From: Planctomycetota bacterium
GTDB lineage: Bacteria > Planctomycetota > Uabimicrobiia > Uabimicrobiales > Uabimicrobiaceae
Reading direction: 5' to 3'
NCBI GenBank assembly: GCA_029260735.1
Contig: JAJDCR010000131.1
Span: 1 to 64,000, forward strand
Length of the DNA: 64,000 bases
Positions 14,982 through 24,163 of the stretch are shown here, one piece after another. Below the pieces are notes generated by a model. That model saw only the letters and a program-made list of their open reading frames with translations, searched no databases and was not told the origin of the DNA. The stretch's first letter is position 1. Every line of letters starts with the position of its first letter. A program made the position numbers and the translations under genes.

Positions 14982-17528
14982 CTACTCATCCATCGTCATA
15001 AATAAACGCTGCTCAAAGCGCAATGGCCAAAGGTACTCATTCTCCCAGTACCAGATTTCATCTCCTTCTGACAAGCTTATCCCAGCACAGCCATTGTCAC
15101 TTACCATCATTTGCGTGATAGTAGTGTCTGTGTCCGTGAGAAGTTCTGGGGATGGAGAAAGGAGACTTTCCACAACGAGTCCTTTCCCTGTGGCTAAAAG
15201 CAGTTCTTGTCCATCTTGAGACAAAGCAAAGGTGCGAATATTGGAATGATTATACCAGCGCTTGGTATTTTCTTTGATATCCCAAACCAATAGTTTTTCA
15301 TTGTCGGCTTGGGCAATAAGCCAATGTTGGAAAAGAGCAATTTGAGTGACAGGACTATCGTAGGGCTTTATTTGGACGAGAAAATGGTGTTTTTTGCGCT
15401 TTTTTCGAGCCCAAACCCAAATCCTTCCCGACTCGGCTCCGGCTGCGATAATTTTTCCTTGTGCACAGCTTGTGCAGGTCGTAATTTTTTCCTGGCGAGG
15501 AATTTTTAAAGTTTGCCTCAAAGAGAAGGGCCAAACCTTGCTCTTTTTTTGCCAATTCCAAATCTTGATTGTATTTCCTCCTGCCGAGAGGAGGTCGTTT
15601 CTTTCGTTCTTAAGAAATTTTAAGACAATGGTTCCATCATTATGTGATTTTTTACTGAAGACCAGTTTATCAGAGTTATAGATCTCTATCTTGCCTTGCT
15701 CTGTTCCTAAAGCAAATGTTTCATCGTCCGAATTCCAAGCCAAGGCGGTAAGGTGCTTTTTTGCCATTTTCTGAAGAGGCTTAGAGGGAGATATCTCCCA
15801 AGTACTCATTCCTTCGCCTGTTATCCAGGAAACTTTCTGACCCGAGGGAGAAAGAGAAATTTGTCGAATTTTACGAGGAGTGGGGATTTTACATTTAGGA
15901 AACCAAAAACTAGTGCGCTTTTTTTTACGCGTTTCCCAGACTTCTTCTGCCTCTTCAATAAGTTCAGGGTTATCCTTCCTTTTTTTAGCTTCCTCAATAA
16001 TCACAGCTATGGGCACTTCTTTGCGCCAGGAAGGCTCTGCGACAAAGCAAAGATTTTTCTCTTCCAAAATGACTTGGATAGTTCCTTTTTTTCGAGCAGC
16101 CAGAACAATGGTTCCAATCCAGTGGTAGAAATCTTCAGAACGAGCCGAGGGAGTTGCACAGATAGATTGGTAGATTTTTTCGCTTTCAAAGTAGTTTCCA
16201 CTTAGGTAGAACCAGCCGGCAAGAATGCGTTGCAAAAAAGGAGAAGAGAAATCAGAGGAAAGAATTTCTTGTGGCTTTGTGTTCGAAAGACGTTTTTCTA
16301 ATGTGACTCCGGCAAGAGCCTCTCGAAAATCGAGACTGGGTTCTTGGGGAGACTCGTACCAGAAACGCACCAAGGTTTTTTCATGGCCGCGTATTTGAAG
16401 TAAGCTGTGGTTTAACCAGGCTAGATCAAAGCGAGTTCCCTTTTGGCAAAGGTGCTGAAAAGTTTCTTTTGCCTTACTAGAGTACTCCGCGTTGAGAGAA
16501 AATAAAGAAACGGCCTTATTGTGAGCATAGCTATCTTCTAATATGATAGTCGATACTTTTTTAGAGGGATAATCTTCTTTGTAAAGCTCTTGGTAAATCT
16601 CTCGTAAACGCTCTCCTATTTGGCGGAAGCTAGCGGGACGTTCTTCATTTTTTTTGGCCAAACATTGCATAATTAAATCGTATAGCTCGCGTTGCTTTCG
16701 TTTGAGAAAAAGAGCAAAACCTGCGGAAGCCTGTTTTTTTATATGTTTAGGAGTTTCGAAGGCATGAGCATAAAGCCATCCTTGAGGACTTTCTACCGAA
16801 AAAGGTTTTTTCCCTCGGCTGAGCATTTCATAAACAACAACTCCAAACGCATATATATCTGTTGACTCTCCTACTGATTTACTACAAGCGTATTGCTGAG
16901 GAGACATATACTGGAGAGTTCCAATCATTTCGTGAGTTTGGGTTAACTCAGGAGTAGGAAAATCATTGTCGGCAAAGCCCTCAATGTTTTGATCAGGAGA
17001 GCCAGATTCATCTGGGCGAGATTTTATTTTGGATAGCCCTAAGTCAGTAATTTTGATTTTATGAGAAGAGTTACTCTCTTCGACCATAATATTATTGGGG
17101 TTCAAGTCGCGATGAATCACTCCTTGGCTATGAAGATGCTCCATTCCTGCACAAATTTGAATAGAGAAATCCAAGACTGTTTTTAAAGGCAGTCCCTTAT
17201 CGCCTGTTTCTTTGATAAGAGCTCTCAGGTTATGGCCAGAGACATATTCTAAAAAAAGAGCAGGAGCGCCCATTATTTTCTCTAAATGCAACGCCGAGAC
17301 AATGTGGGGGTGCTGTCCTAGTTCGAACCAAGAATGTATCTCTTGGGCAAAGCGAGGGGAGTGGCGTTTCGAAAGGCAATACTTCATCGCCAGTTTGCGT
17401 TTGGTAGCAAGGTCTTCCACCAAACCAACTTCTCCCATTCCTCCTCGTCCTATGCACTGTAAATAGAGATATCTTCCTGTAAGAATATCACCTGGAGAAA
17501 AAATATCAGAAGTCTCTCTTCTCTGCAT
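14982..17528 (-). CDS. Hanks-type Ser/Thr protein kinase with TPR-like and WD40 regions
   Basis: An 848-residue protein. The kinase domain (about 18-310) has a glycine loop GRGGMGEVG (27-35), ATP Lys K49, helix-C Glu E63, catalytic loop HRDLNPNN with D141 (the usual Lys of HRDLKxxN is Asn), and DLG (162-164) in place of DFG. It should be active, but the two changes are worth noting. A helical TPR-like section follows (about 330-540), then WD40-type beta-propeller repeats to the C-terminus (NDDETFALGTEQG, SAGGNTIKIWNW, DNEKLLVWDI). No membrane segment is seen, so it is probably cytoplasmic. It is the last gene of a three-gene operon, three bases after the preceding gene. GAAGAAGAGG precedes the ATG. 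Confidence 0.88.
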   Translation of the reverse strand: MQRRETSDIFSPGDILTGRYLYLQCIGRGGMGEVGLVEDLATKRKLAMKYCLSKRHSPRFAQEIHSWFELGQHPHIVSALHLEKIMGAPALFLEYVSGHNLRALIKETGDKGLPLKTVLDFSIQICAGMEHLHSQGVIHRDLNPNNIMVEESNSSHKIKITDLGLSKIKSRPDESGSPDQNIEGFADNDFPTPELTQTHEMIGTLQYMSPQQYACSKSVGESTDIYAFGVVVYEMLSRGKKPFSVESPQGWLYAHAFETPKHIKKQASAGFALFLKRKQRELYDLIMQCLAKKNEERPASFRQIGERLREIYQELYKEDYPSKKVSTIILEDSYAHNKAVSLFSLNAEYSSKAKETFQHLCQKGTRFDLAWLNHSLLQIRGHEKTLVRFWYESPQEPSLDFREALAGVTLEKRLSNTKPQEILSSDFSSPFLQRILAGWFYLSGNYFESEKIYQSICATPSARSEDFYHWIGTIVLAARKKGTIQVILEEKNLCFVAEPSWRKEVPIAVIIEEAKKRKDNPELIEEAEEVWETRKKKRTSFWFPKCKIPTPRKIRQISLSPSGQKVSWITGEGMSTWEISPSKPLQKMAKKHLTALAWNSDDETFALGTEQGKIEIYNSDKLVFSKKSHNDGTIVLKFLKNERNDLLSAGGNTIKIWNWQKKSKVWPFSLRQTLKIPRQEKITTCTSCAQGKIIAAGAESGRIWVWARKKRKKHHFLVQIKPYDSPVTQIALFQHWLIAQADNEKLLVWDIKENTKRWYNHSNIRTFALSQDGQELLLATGKGLVVESLLSPSPELLTDTDTTITQMMVSDNGCAGISLSEGDEIWYWENEYLWPLRFEQRLFMTMDE

Positions 17529-17531
17529 GAA

Positions 17532-17933
17532 CTACACCTCTTCTTCTTTCTCCTGAAATTGTGAAAACTCTTCTTCAAAAGGAACTAACTCCAAATCTTT
17601 GAATGTTTTAGCAATGAGAAAAGCGGAGATCGTTCCAGCAGCAATGGCTAAAGTAATTCCTGGGGTATCCAAAATACCGTGAGCCAAAGGATGAAATTTA
17701 GGATTGAATATATCGACATGAGCAAGATAATGATCAGAAAACTCATGTATGTGAAGGCTTTGGGTAGGATTATCATCACGAAATTGGCGGAGTTCTCCTT
17801 TAGAGATTCCCATATTTGTTTCATGAAAATAAGAAGGGAGACTCAGACCAGGTTTTTTATCAATACGAACAGATTCCCCTTGCTGAATACATTGGGATCG
17901 AATTTCTTCCCAGTCTAAATTAAATTCGGTCAT
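17532..17933 (-). CDS. Small membrane protein of unknown function
   Basis: A 133-residue protein I do not recognise. The N-terminal 85 residues are polar and the one hydrophobic segment (GITLAIAAGTISAFLIA) lies near the C-terminus, followed by an acidic tail (EEEFSQFQEKEEEV). That gives a tail-anchored layout with most of the protein in the cytoplasm. Its stop lies three bases before the start of the kinase gene, so the two are coupled. A role as membrane anchor or substrate of the kinase is plausible but only an inference. The ribosome site is weak. Confidence 0.65.
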   Translation of the reverse strand: MTEFNLDWEEIRSQCIQQGESVRIDKKPGLSLPSYFHETNMGISKGELRQFRDDNPTQSLHIHEFSDHYLAHVDIFNPKFHPLAHGILDTPGITLAIAAGTISAFLIAKTFKDLELVPFEEEFSQFQEKEEEV

Positions 17934-17986
17934 TTTTTTTCTTCGGTAGATATCGTATTTTCGGGGTGTTTACGTTATGAGTAAAT

Positions 17987-18502
17987 TTAATTTTGTATCT
18001 TCCAAATTCCTCGTTGCTCATTCCTAGCTTGGTCTTCTAAAATTTCAAACTCCTCTTGAAATTCACTTTTTGGATCTTCCCGTTTCAGAGTAACAAAACC
18101 ATACTCTAAGAGCTCTTTGTTAACAAAGCAACAAACCATTTTGTCATGGGGAAGAATTTTGCTAGGAGTATAAACATTGCACTGGTAACGCCCTTGAGAA
18201 TCTTTGGATTCCTCAACTACCGCTACCCGATTTCTTCCCCAACTAAGAAGCTTAAGATTGGCCCGGCGAGATTCTTCAAAAAAGGGTTCCCCTCTTTGCG
18301 GAGCTTGTACCCCGTGGTACTTTATCACACGGCCATCCTTAAGCTTTATTGTATCACCACTAAGTACGGCAGTGATCTGATCCATATCTTCGAGCATCGT
18401 TTGTCGTTGTTCTTCTTTTTCAATATCTGGCCAACGATGCTCCACTTCTGGAGCGCAAGATACAATCAACACTAGACAAAGTAAATAAAGATGAGAACCC
18501 AT
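17987..18502 (-). CDS. Lipoprotein with degenerate staphylococcal-nuclease-like domain
   Basis: A 171-residue lipoprotein: the signal peptide ends in a lipobox with the acylated Cys at 16 (LIVSC). Residues 44-168 follow the SNase OB-fold pattern (VLSGDTIKL, VIKYHGVQAP, DSQGRYQCNVY, VNKELLEYGFVTL, QARNEQRGIW). Of the residues needed for catalysis in staphylococcal nuclease, Asp21 is kept (D50) and Arg87 appears kept. Arg35, Asp40 and Glu43 are replaced by Lys, Gln and Gln (K61, Q66, Q69). The domain is therefore probably not a nuclease and may bind a ligand. AGAGG precedes the ATG. It is first in the operon with the small membrane protein and the kinase. Confidence 0.75.
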   Translation of the reverse strand: MGSHLYLLCLVLIVSCAPEVEHRWPDIEKEEQRQTMLEDMDQITAVLSGDTIKLKDGRVIKYHGVQAPQRGEPFFEESRRANLKLLSWGRNRVAVVEESKDSQGRYQCNVYTPSKILPHDKMVCCFVNKELLEYGFVTLKREDPKSEFQEEFEILEDQARNEQRGIWKIQN

Positions 18503-18886
18503 TGTAAAACCTCTTCTAATAGGGTGTCTTTTCCTTCAGCTTTTTTTTCTATTTTTTCAGTAATAGAAAAGACACTACCTTGAACTCAGTATTGCTAAGT
18601 CGTACGGAGGGCTGAATGAAAACACCCCCTTACTAAAGAATAAGTTAAGATCTAAAACAAAAAAATATCAAAATTTTTTTAGTACATTATATTTACAATA
18701 TTTTATATTTTAATGAAATCCAAAGATGAAAAATTAAAAACTAAAACTTTAATTCTTCATCTTTGGATTTCGTCCATAAGGACGTGTTCTCATTCAGCCC
18801 ACCACATATGCAACTAAGAACTAGAGTCAAGAATTATACTTTTAATCATCCGGAAAAAGGTAAAAAAAGCTGAATGAGGACACGTC
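18503..18886. repeat. Intergenic inverted-repeat cluster upstream of HU stop
   Basis: A 20-nt motif of the form GCTGAATGA-RR-ACACGTCCT occurs three times: 18609-18625 (plus strand, partial), 18779-18798 (minus strand) and 18869-18888 (plus strand), each differing by one or a few bases. Copies 1 and 2 face each other and can pair over 17 bases. Between them lies a perfect 15-bp stem, AAATCCAAAGATGAA (18716-18730) with TTCATCTTTGGATTT (18756-18770). The third copy overlaps the HU stop codon and sits inside an A-run/T-run hairpin that may be the HU terminator. No gene is seen. Confidence 0.7.
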
Positions 18887-19243
18887 CTATTTTTTACCTT
18901 TTTTTGTTGTTTTTGCTTTGCTCTTTGCTTTACCTTTACCTTTCGCTTTTTCTTGTTTAGCTTTAGCAACTTGCATTTTCATTTTACGCCCCACCTTAAA
19001 TGTAACAACTTGCCGAGCAGGTACTTGTACAGTGTCGCCTGTTCGTGGATTCCGTCCCACCCTCGAAGCTCTTTCTTTGACTTCAAAGACTCCGAAATCT
19101 CTAAGTTCAATACGATTTCCCTTTTCAAGTTCTTCTGTGATGGAATCTAGAAAAAGTTGAACAGCTTCTTTTGTACCTACTTTGGTTTGTTTTGTTTCCA
19201 TAGAGATACGTTCGACGAGTTGCTTTTTGGTGATAGTTGTCAT
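18887..19243 (-). CDS. HU-family DNA-binding protein with basic C-terminal tail
   Basis: A 118-residue nucleoid protein. Residues 1-90 are a standard HU/IHF domain (TKKQLVERIS, FGVFEVKERASRVGRNPRTG, FKVGRKMK), with the DNA-minor-groove arm intact including the Arg-Asn-Pro tip. The last ~28 residues are almost only Lys, Ala, Gly and Thr (KGKGKAKSKAKTTKKGKK), a histone-H1-like extension that adds nonspecific DNA binding. I start at 19243 because GGAGGC lies eight bases upstream; an in-frame ATG at 19258 lies within that site. It is monocistronic, with a repeat-borne hairpin at its 3' end. Confidence 0.9.
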   Translation of the reverse strand: MTTITKKQLVERISMETKQTKVGTKEAVQLFLDSITEELEKGNRIELRDFGVFEVKERASRVGRNPRTGDTVQVPARQVVTFKVGRKMKMQVAKAKQEKAKGKGKAKSKAKTTKKGKK

Positions 19244-19302
19244 TGCGTTTGCCTCCATAACCTACTTTAGAGCCAATACTAGTATTAACTTAAGTAGAAA
19301 AT

Positions 19303-19340
19303 ATTAGGAGTCTTCTTTCCCAGAAAAGAAGACTCCTAAT
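19303..19340 (-). terminator. Intrinsic terminator after the lipoprotein gene
   Basis: A perfect 16-bp stem, ATTAGGAGTCTTCTTT (19303-19318) with its complement (19325-19340), has a 6-nt loop and is followed on the minus strand by a T-rich run. It begins 26 bases past the stop codon at 19366. Confidence 0.75.
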
Positions 19341-19365
19341 GTTTGCGCCAAGATAATCTTTAGTT

Positions 19366-19812
19366 TTAAGACTCTCTATCCATGTTAATTAAGTTAGCAT
19401 GCTCTTGGGTCCATAACTTATAAAAAAGATTTTCATAAGAAAGAGCTTCTTTCTCAATATTTCTATCTATTTTGTTATGGACATCTGTCATGCCTGGAAT
19501 GGGAGATATTGGTAAGAGTAACAGTTCTTTTGGGTAGAATAACAATACATTGTAAACAGCATAAGGAACATAGGGTACAACGTATTGATAGCTTGACTCC
19601 ATTAAGATATAAGGAACCCCTGGCCAATCTGTTCGCAGCAGTTGATCCTCATTTGGGTCATACTGAGCAGATGTTATATGCTTATAAATTCTTTTTGCTT
19701 TATCAATAGAAGGATTTTGAACCTCATTAACTTGGCAACCGACTAAGAAGAAAGAAGCAAATAAAGTTATTACTAAAAATAAGAAAATTGGGCGGAGAGA
19801 TGAGATTTTCAT
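19366..19812 (-). CDS. Lipoprotein of unknown function
   Basis: A 148-residue protein with a lipoprotein signal (hydrophobic segment, then FFLVGC with the acylated Cys at 26). The mature part is short, with a second hydrophobic stretch (VPYAVYNVLLFYPKELLLLPISPIPG) that could be a membrane-associated hairpin. I do not recognise the family. It is bounded by a strong terminator downstream, and by an AT-rich gap upstream separating it from the large gene at 20036, so it is probably its own transcript. The ribosome site is weak. Confidence 0.65.
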   Translation of the reverse strand: MKISSLRPIFLFLVITLFASFFLVGCQVNEVQNPSIDKAKRIYKHITSAQYDPNEDQLLRTDWPGVPYILMESSYQYVVPYVPYAVYNVLLFYPKELLLLPISPIPGMTDVHNKIDRNIEKEALSYENLFYKLWTQEHANLINMDRES

Positions 19813-20035
19813 GTTTTTGCCTATTTCCTTTGATATCTGGGGTAGATTTAAATAAGGTGCTTGCCTGAGAGAGAACGGGGAATCAAAAGTTTTTCGTTTT
19901 TGACCTAATTCTTAAAAATCTACCACAGTTTAAAAATATAGACGATTTTATTTAAGAAATGTTCAATAAGCACGTCCTAACTAGTTAATATAATTGCAAT
20001 TGTAGTTTCATCTTCTGCTGATATCAACAACAAAA

Positions 20036-23000
20036 TTATTTTCTTGCTTCTACTTTTAAATAAATGCTTTTTCGAAAACAAATATGAGGTTGATAGCGAT
20101 TTCTTAAGACGATTTCCAAATATCCTTCGCCCAGTAGGATAGATTTTCCTTGGATTTGAATTTGCAAGGCAGGAGAGCGATAAATGTGATACCCAGAGTA
20201 TCTTTTTTCTTCGTCAAAAATGATGATGTGGGGAGGGATAAAAAGTTCTAATTGAGGATAGGAGACTTTTTTGCTATCTACTAAAAAAGAAAAAGACTCT
20301 CCTCTTTTTAAAGAATGATTCTTTTCGATATTCTTTGGTACATAAACTTTGAGAGGTCGATAGATTTCTGGAAGAAGCATTTTTTCAATACTAGAAGGCT
20401 TCTCCGTCCAAACAGGATAATCGACAGGACTAAATGGGCGAGAGGCAGGGAAGTCATGAGTATTTTTGAAAAGGCTCTTGGGGCAGCTTTTGCTGGTTTC
20501 CAAAATCAGTTCAACCATCGCAATAGTAGCAGCAGGGCTAGAGAGCGAAAAATCAAAAACACGTTTTCCTAAAAAGGCAATAGCTTCCAAAGCCAGAGGG
20601 TGCTTGTGCCGCCATAAGGCTTGAGCCACTAAAGCACTAGTCTGCTCTACTCCTCCAAGAGAAGAACCTTCCCAGAAAACACCTTCTTCTCCTTTTTGAG
20701 CTTTTCTTTCAATATACTTTTGGGCTTGTTTCGATTTCAAGTCAAGTAGCCATAAAGCTGCTGCTGACTCAGGAGATTTTATACGAGACTCTTGAAAGAG
20801 AGGCGAAAGAAAAACTAAACGATTATCCTTAAAGCCTTTATTAATAAGCTTTTGCATTAATCGTTCTGCCAATTGATAAATAATTTGAAAGCGAGGCATC
20901 TCTAAAAAAGGAGCTAAGTGATGAAGAACTTCTAAACTAACCTGGCGATCGGCTTTTCCTTGGGGAAAGTATCCCCATAAATATCCTTGAAAACTAGTTT
21001 CTAAACCACAAAGAAGCTTTTGTTCTTCTTCTATTGATTTTTCTATAGAGTCCAGCTCTCCCAAAATTTTTTTTTCCATAATCAGAGAAAAGAGCCGACT
21101 GTAAGCATATAAACGTGCCGCACTCGTTTCGGTGTCTTGAGATTTATCTTCAATAATTCCTTGAAGTAAGTTCTGCACTAAAAGATAGGGGTTAAGATAT
21201 ATTTCTCCCCAGAAATCTGCAAGATTTTTCCCCGCTTCCCAAATTTGTAAATGATTTTTCTGAACTCTGCCTTTTTCTAAAGAAGAAAGGAAATAGCTTT
21301 CTTTGGCTCCTCCAAAAATAACTTCTAAATTTTCGCCTGTTTGTAGAGAAAAATTTTCTCGAGTGAAAGATTCAACCTCTTTTCCCGTGATACTTTCATT
21401 CGTTGGAAATCGCCTAACCTTTAGCCATACCGGCTTTTGAGTGAAAAAACTCAGCTCAAGAACTACTTTGTCCCTTTCTCCTATTTTTTTAGGGACATAT
21501 CCCTGAATACGCTGGGGAGGGGCTACTTCAATTAAAGTTTGTTTCTCGATTAGTTGGCATCCATCGCTCAAAAAACAAAGGAGTTCATATTTTCCGGGCT
21601 CCTCCTCTGCTCGAAGAGTGATTTCGACTTCTTTCTCAAGAGCCTCTTTCTCAATAGTAAGAAAGTGAATGGTACTTTCTTTTTGAGGAGATGAACAAAA
21701 CAAAGTTGATAACTCTTGGCGGGGAGAAAGTAAAAGAATTTCTTGCCCACTTACCATTAACTGTCCTTGATGGGAAAGTTTTTTTTGCAAAGTATTCGTC
21801 GAACCAGTAAATTTTTTAAAAACTAAAACTCCACTCAAGTTAATTGAAGAAGAAAGAGTAAACGAAAATTTTTCTCCCGGATATACTAAAGAAGGAACTT
21901 TCCAAGAGCAAGGGGGAAGTGACTGCCAAATTAATCCAAAAGTTTCGTAATCTCTCATCCGTAGGCCACAAGAAGTTTTTTTGACACTTGCCAAATAATA
22001 GGCTGAAAGAGGAAAAGCTAAGGGAAATCGGTATGATTTTTGGGAAGATTTTTCTCGGAAGATTTGCACAGATGCGTTACCTTGAGGCTGAAACCCTAAG
22101 ACAAGCTCATCCTGTTCTTTTATACTTGTAAAAACGACTTCGTTCTTTTCTAAAGAAAGAGAAAATCTCTTCTCTTTCTCTGGTGGAGAAAAGAACTGGG
22201 ATTCTTGATTTGAATGGTCTGAGTCATTTAAGCTATTTGAACTATTTTCATTGTTTAGACTATAAAGAGAGATCAGACTCCAGTTGCTGCCTTCAAAAGC
22301 AGTCTGGAGAGAAAAAAGTAGATATTTCTCAGAAAAAAGAGGAAGAGCAAAAGTCAAATCGGCCTTCCCATCAGAATCTGTTTCCCCCATAAAGTAGACT
22401 TTTTGCCCACTACTCATGTCATAGAGAGTTGCTTGAAAAGATGCAATTAAGGGAACCTTTTCTTCGATTTCTGTTAATGAAATCCTGATTTGGAGTTGTT
22501 TTTTTTCTTGCTCGTAAAAATGATCTTGCTCCATAAAAAAAGACGCGTTTTTATCAGAAACAAGGAAGAAATGTTCGCTCAGGAGAGCACTTTCATAGCT
22601 TAGGATAATTCGATAAACACCACTGGTAAAATCATTTTCGCTAAGTGTGATAATTCCTTGCCAACAATTTTTTTTACGCCAAAGAAGCTGATCTCCTCGC
22701 CAGCACTGCAAATCTAAATCAACATGAGCACTGGAGAAGAGAAAGAAATGAACGTACTCTTCTTCTTCGTAAACTAGTTTATCACTAGTCACAGAGGCCA
22801 AGATGGAAGGGAAAAACAGTTTTTTTTCTTGCCAACGGAGGGCTTTTTTTTCCCATTGAAAAAAGCGCAAGATTTGACCTGGACAAGAACAGGTTTTTTC
22901 TTCTTCGATTAAAGCTTGGCAATTAGGACAAAAAGAATCTGCTATTCGGGCATAGGTTTCTTGGATTTGTTCACTACTCGGGTAATGAGAAGTCATTTTC

Positions 23001-24163
23001 TCCAAGTAGCGCAAAGCTATCCCACCTTTTTTAGGATTTTGCCGATAAAGAGTCCAAGCCCGACCACAAACAGCCTTTTCTTTTTTATATTCCAGTTTAG
23101 AAAAAAGTTTTTCGGCCTTTTTATATTCGCCTAAAAAATAATAAGCTTCTGCCTGCCCCAAAAAATTTTCTTCGGAAGGTTCCTGTTTACTTTGCTGCTG
23201 ATAAGCAAGTAAAGATAAGGGAGGATTGTCTTCAGAAAATTTTTCCCCAAAGAAATTACTCTTCAAAGAAAGCTTTTTTACTAAAGAGCGTAAGTGGAAA
23301 GGAGGATTTAGGGGAGAATATCTTAGAATAAGATCCGCGATCTCTTCCATTTTTTCCACTTTATCAAAATCCATTTGTTTTAGAAGAATTCTTTTCCCTC
23401 TCCACCACCAACCTTGCTTCAGATATATTTCTCCTAGAGGAAGGTAGTCTTCCTCCTTCTTAATATGAAAATATAGTTTAGTGAGAAACTTACGGCAAGC
23501 TTTTTCATCCCAGGATTTTTGTAAAAGTTCCGCCAAGGCAAACTTAGTTTCTTTGTTTGCTGCAGACATAATTTCTGGACAAGAAGACAAAGACCTAAAC
23601 TGATGCTGGGGAAGTTTCAAAAGCATATGGGCAGCCGCTAAGGTATAAATACCACCAAACTTAGCCAGAAGGAAAAAGTAAGGTTCTGCCTGAAAAAAAT
23701 CTTTGAGTTGATAGTAGGTATAAGCGATTTGAAAATAAACGGTAGGATTGCCTTGAGTTTCAAGAAAAAAAGATTGGCATAGAGAGAAGGAATTATGCCA
23801 ATCTTTTTTGAGAAAAGACCGCCAAATGCGGTCTATCGCTTTTTCACTATGTTTAAACTCTTCTAAAGTAAGCCAATCAACTTGGCTTACTCTAAAATTA
23901 TCTAAGTCATATTCAGCAAAAAGAAGGATTAAAAAACGATCTAAGTCTTCTGCTTCAAGAAGCCGTATAAGCATAGAAGAGGGATTTGAAGAAGATTTTT
24001 GCGCTGAACGGCTTTGCTTTTTTATCGCGACCAACAAAAGTTGAGCCGGTCCATGTAAAGGAATATACTTAAGAACTTGATAACATTCCCAAGCAGCTTC
24101 TTCATAGACCTCAGCTAAGTAATAAATAGCCGCACGATAATAATGCTTATCAGCTGGTTTCAT
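20036..24163 (-). CDS. Large TPR protein with macroglobulin-like domains
   Basis: A 1375-residue protein. The first ~420 residues are TPR-like helical repeats (AAIYYLAEVYEEAAWECY, AEAYYFLGEYKKAEKLF), followed by a Cys-rich knuckle (CPNCQ...CSCPG) that could bind zinc. Residues about 450-960 contain repeated beta-sandwich units like the MG domains of bacterial alpha-2-macroglobulins (DFTSGVYRIILSYE, DSDGKADLTFALPLFSEKY, VYPGEKFSFTLSS). The remaining ~400 residues are a helical domain with an ALWLLDLKS and GGVEQTSALVAQAL pattern, resembling the thioester-domain toroid but without a CGEQ thioester. No signal peptide is seen, which is odd for this fold. Its ATG overlaps the stop of the preceding gene (TAATG). 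It is the last gene of the sigma-factor cluster. The domain calls are by pattern. Confidence 0.6.
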   Translation of the reverse strand: MKPADKHYYRAAIYYLAEVYEEAAWECYQVLKYIPLHGPAQLLLVAIKKQSRSAQKSSSNPSSMLIRLLEAEDLDRFLILLFAEYDLDNFRVSQVDWLTLEEFKHSEKAIDRIWRSFLKKDWHNSFSLCQSFFLETQGNPTVYFQIAYTYYQLKDFFQAEPYFFLLAKFGGIYTLAAAHMLLKLPQHQFRSLSSCPEIMSAANKETKFALAELLQKSWDEKACRKFLTKLYFHIKKEEDYLPLGEIYLKQGWWWRGKRILLKQMDFDKVEKMEEIADLILRYSPLNPPFHLRSLVKKLSLKSNFFGEKFSEDNPPLSLLAYQQQSKQEPSEENFLGQAEAYYFLGEYKKAEKLFSKLEYKKEKAVCGRAWTLYRQNPKKGGIALRYLEKMTSHYPSSEQIQETYARIADSFCPNCQALIEEEKTCSCPGQILRFFQWEKKALRWQEKKLFFPSILASVTSDKLVYEEEEYVHFFLFSSAHVDLDLQCWRGDQLLWRKKNCWQGIITLSENDFTSGVYRIILSYESALLSEHFFLVSDKNASFFMEQDHFYEQEKKQLQIRISLTEIEEKVPLIASFQATLYDMSSGQKVYFMGETDSDGKADLTFALPLFSEKYLLFSLQTAFEGSNWSLISLYSLNNENSSNSLNDSDHSNQESQFFSPPEKEKRFSLSLEKNEVVFTSIKEQDELVLGFQPQGNASVQIFREKSSQKSYRFPLAFPLSAYYLASVKKTSCGLRMRDYETFGLIWQSLPPCSWKVPSLVYPGEKFSFTLSSSINLSGVLVFKKFTGSTNTLQKKLSHQGQLMVSGQEILLLSPRQELSTLFCSSPQKESTIHFLTIEKEALEKEVEITLRAEEEPGKYELLCFLSDGCQLIEKQTLIEVAPPQRIQGYVPKKIGERDKVVLELSFFTQKPVWLKVRRFPTNESITGKEVESFTRENFSLQTGENLEVIFGGAKESYFLSSLEKGRVQKNHLQIWEAGKNLADFWGEIYLNPYLLVQNLLQGIIEDKSQDTETSAARLYAYSRLFSLIMEKKILGELDSIEKSIEEEQKLLCGLETSFQGYLWGYFPQGKADRQVSLEVLHHLAPFLEMPRFQIIYQLAERLMQKLINKGFKDNRLVFLSPLFQESRIKSPESAAALWLLDLKSKQAQKYIERKAQKGEEGVFWEGSSLGGVEQTSALVAQALWRHKHPLALEAIAFLGKRVFDFSLSSPAATIAMVELILETSKSCPKSLFKNTHDFPASRPFSPVDYPVWTEKPSSIEKMLLPEIYRPLKVYVPKNIEKNHSLKRGESFSFLVDSKKVSYPQLELFIPPHIIIFDEEKRYSGYHIYRSPALQIQIQGKSILLGEGYLEIVLRNRYQPHICFRKSIYLKVEARK

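Noticed and set aside
15309-16205. Several long open frames opposite the kinase-WD40 gene
   Set aside because: They have unusual Phe/Ser/Arg-rich composition and mirror the Lys/Glu-rich coding strand; no starts with ribosome sites.
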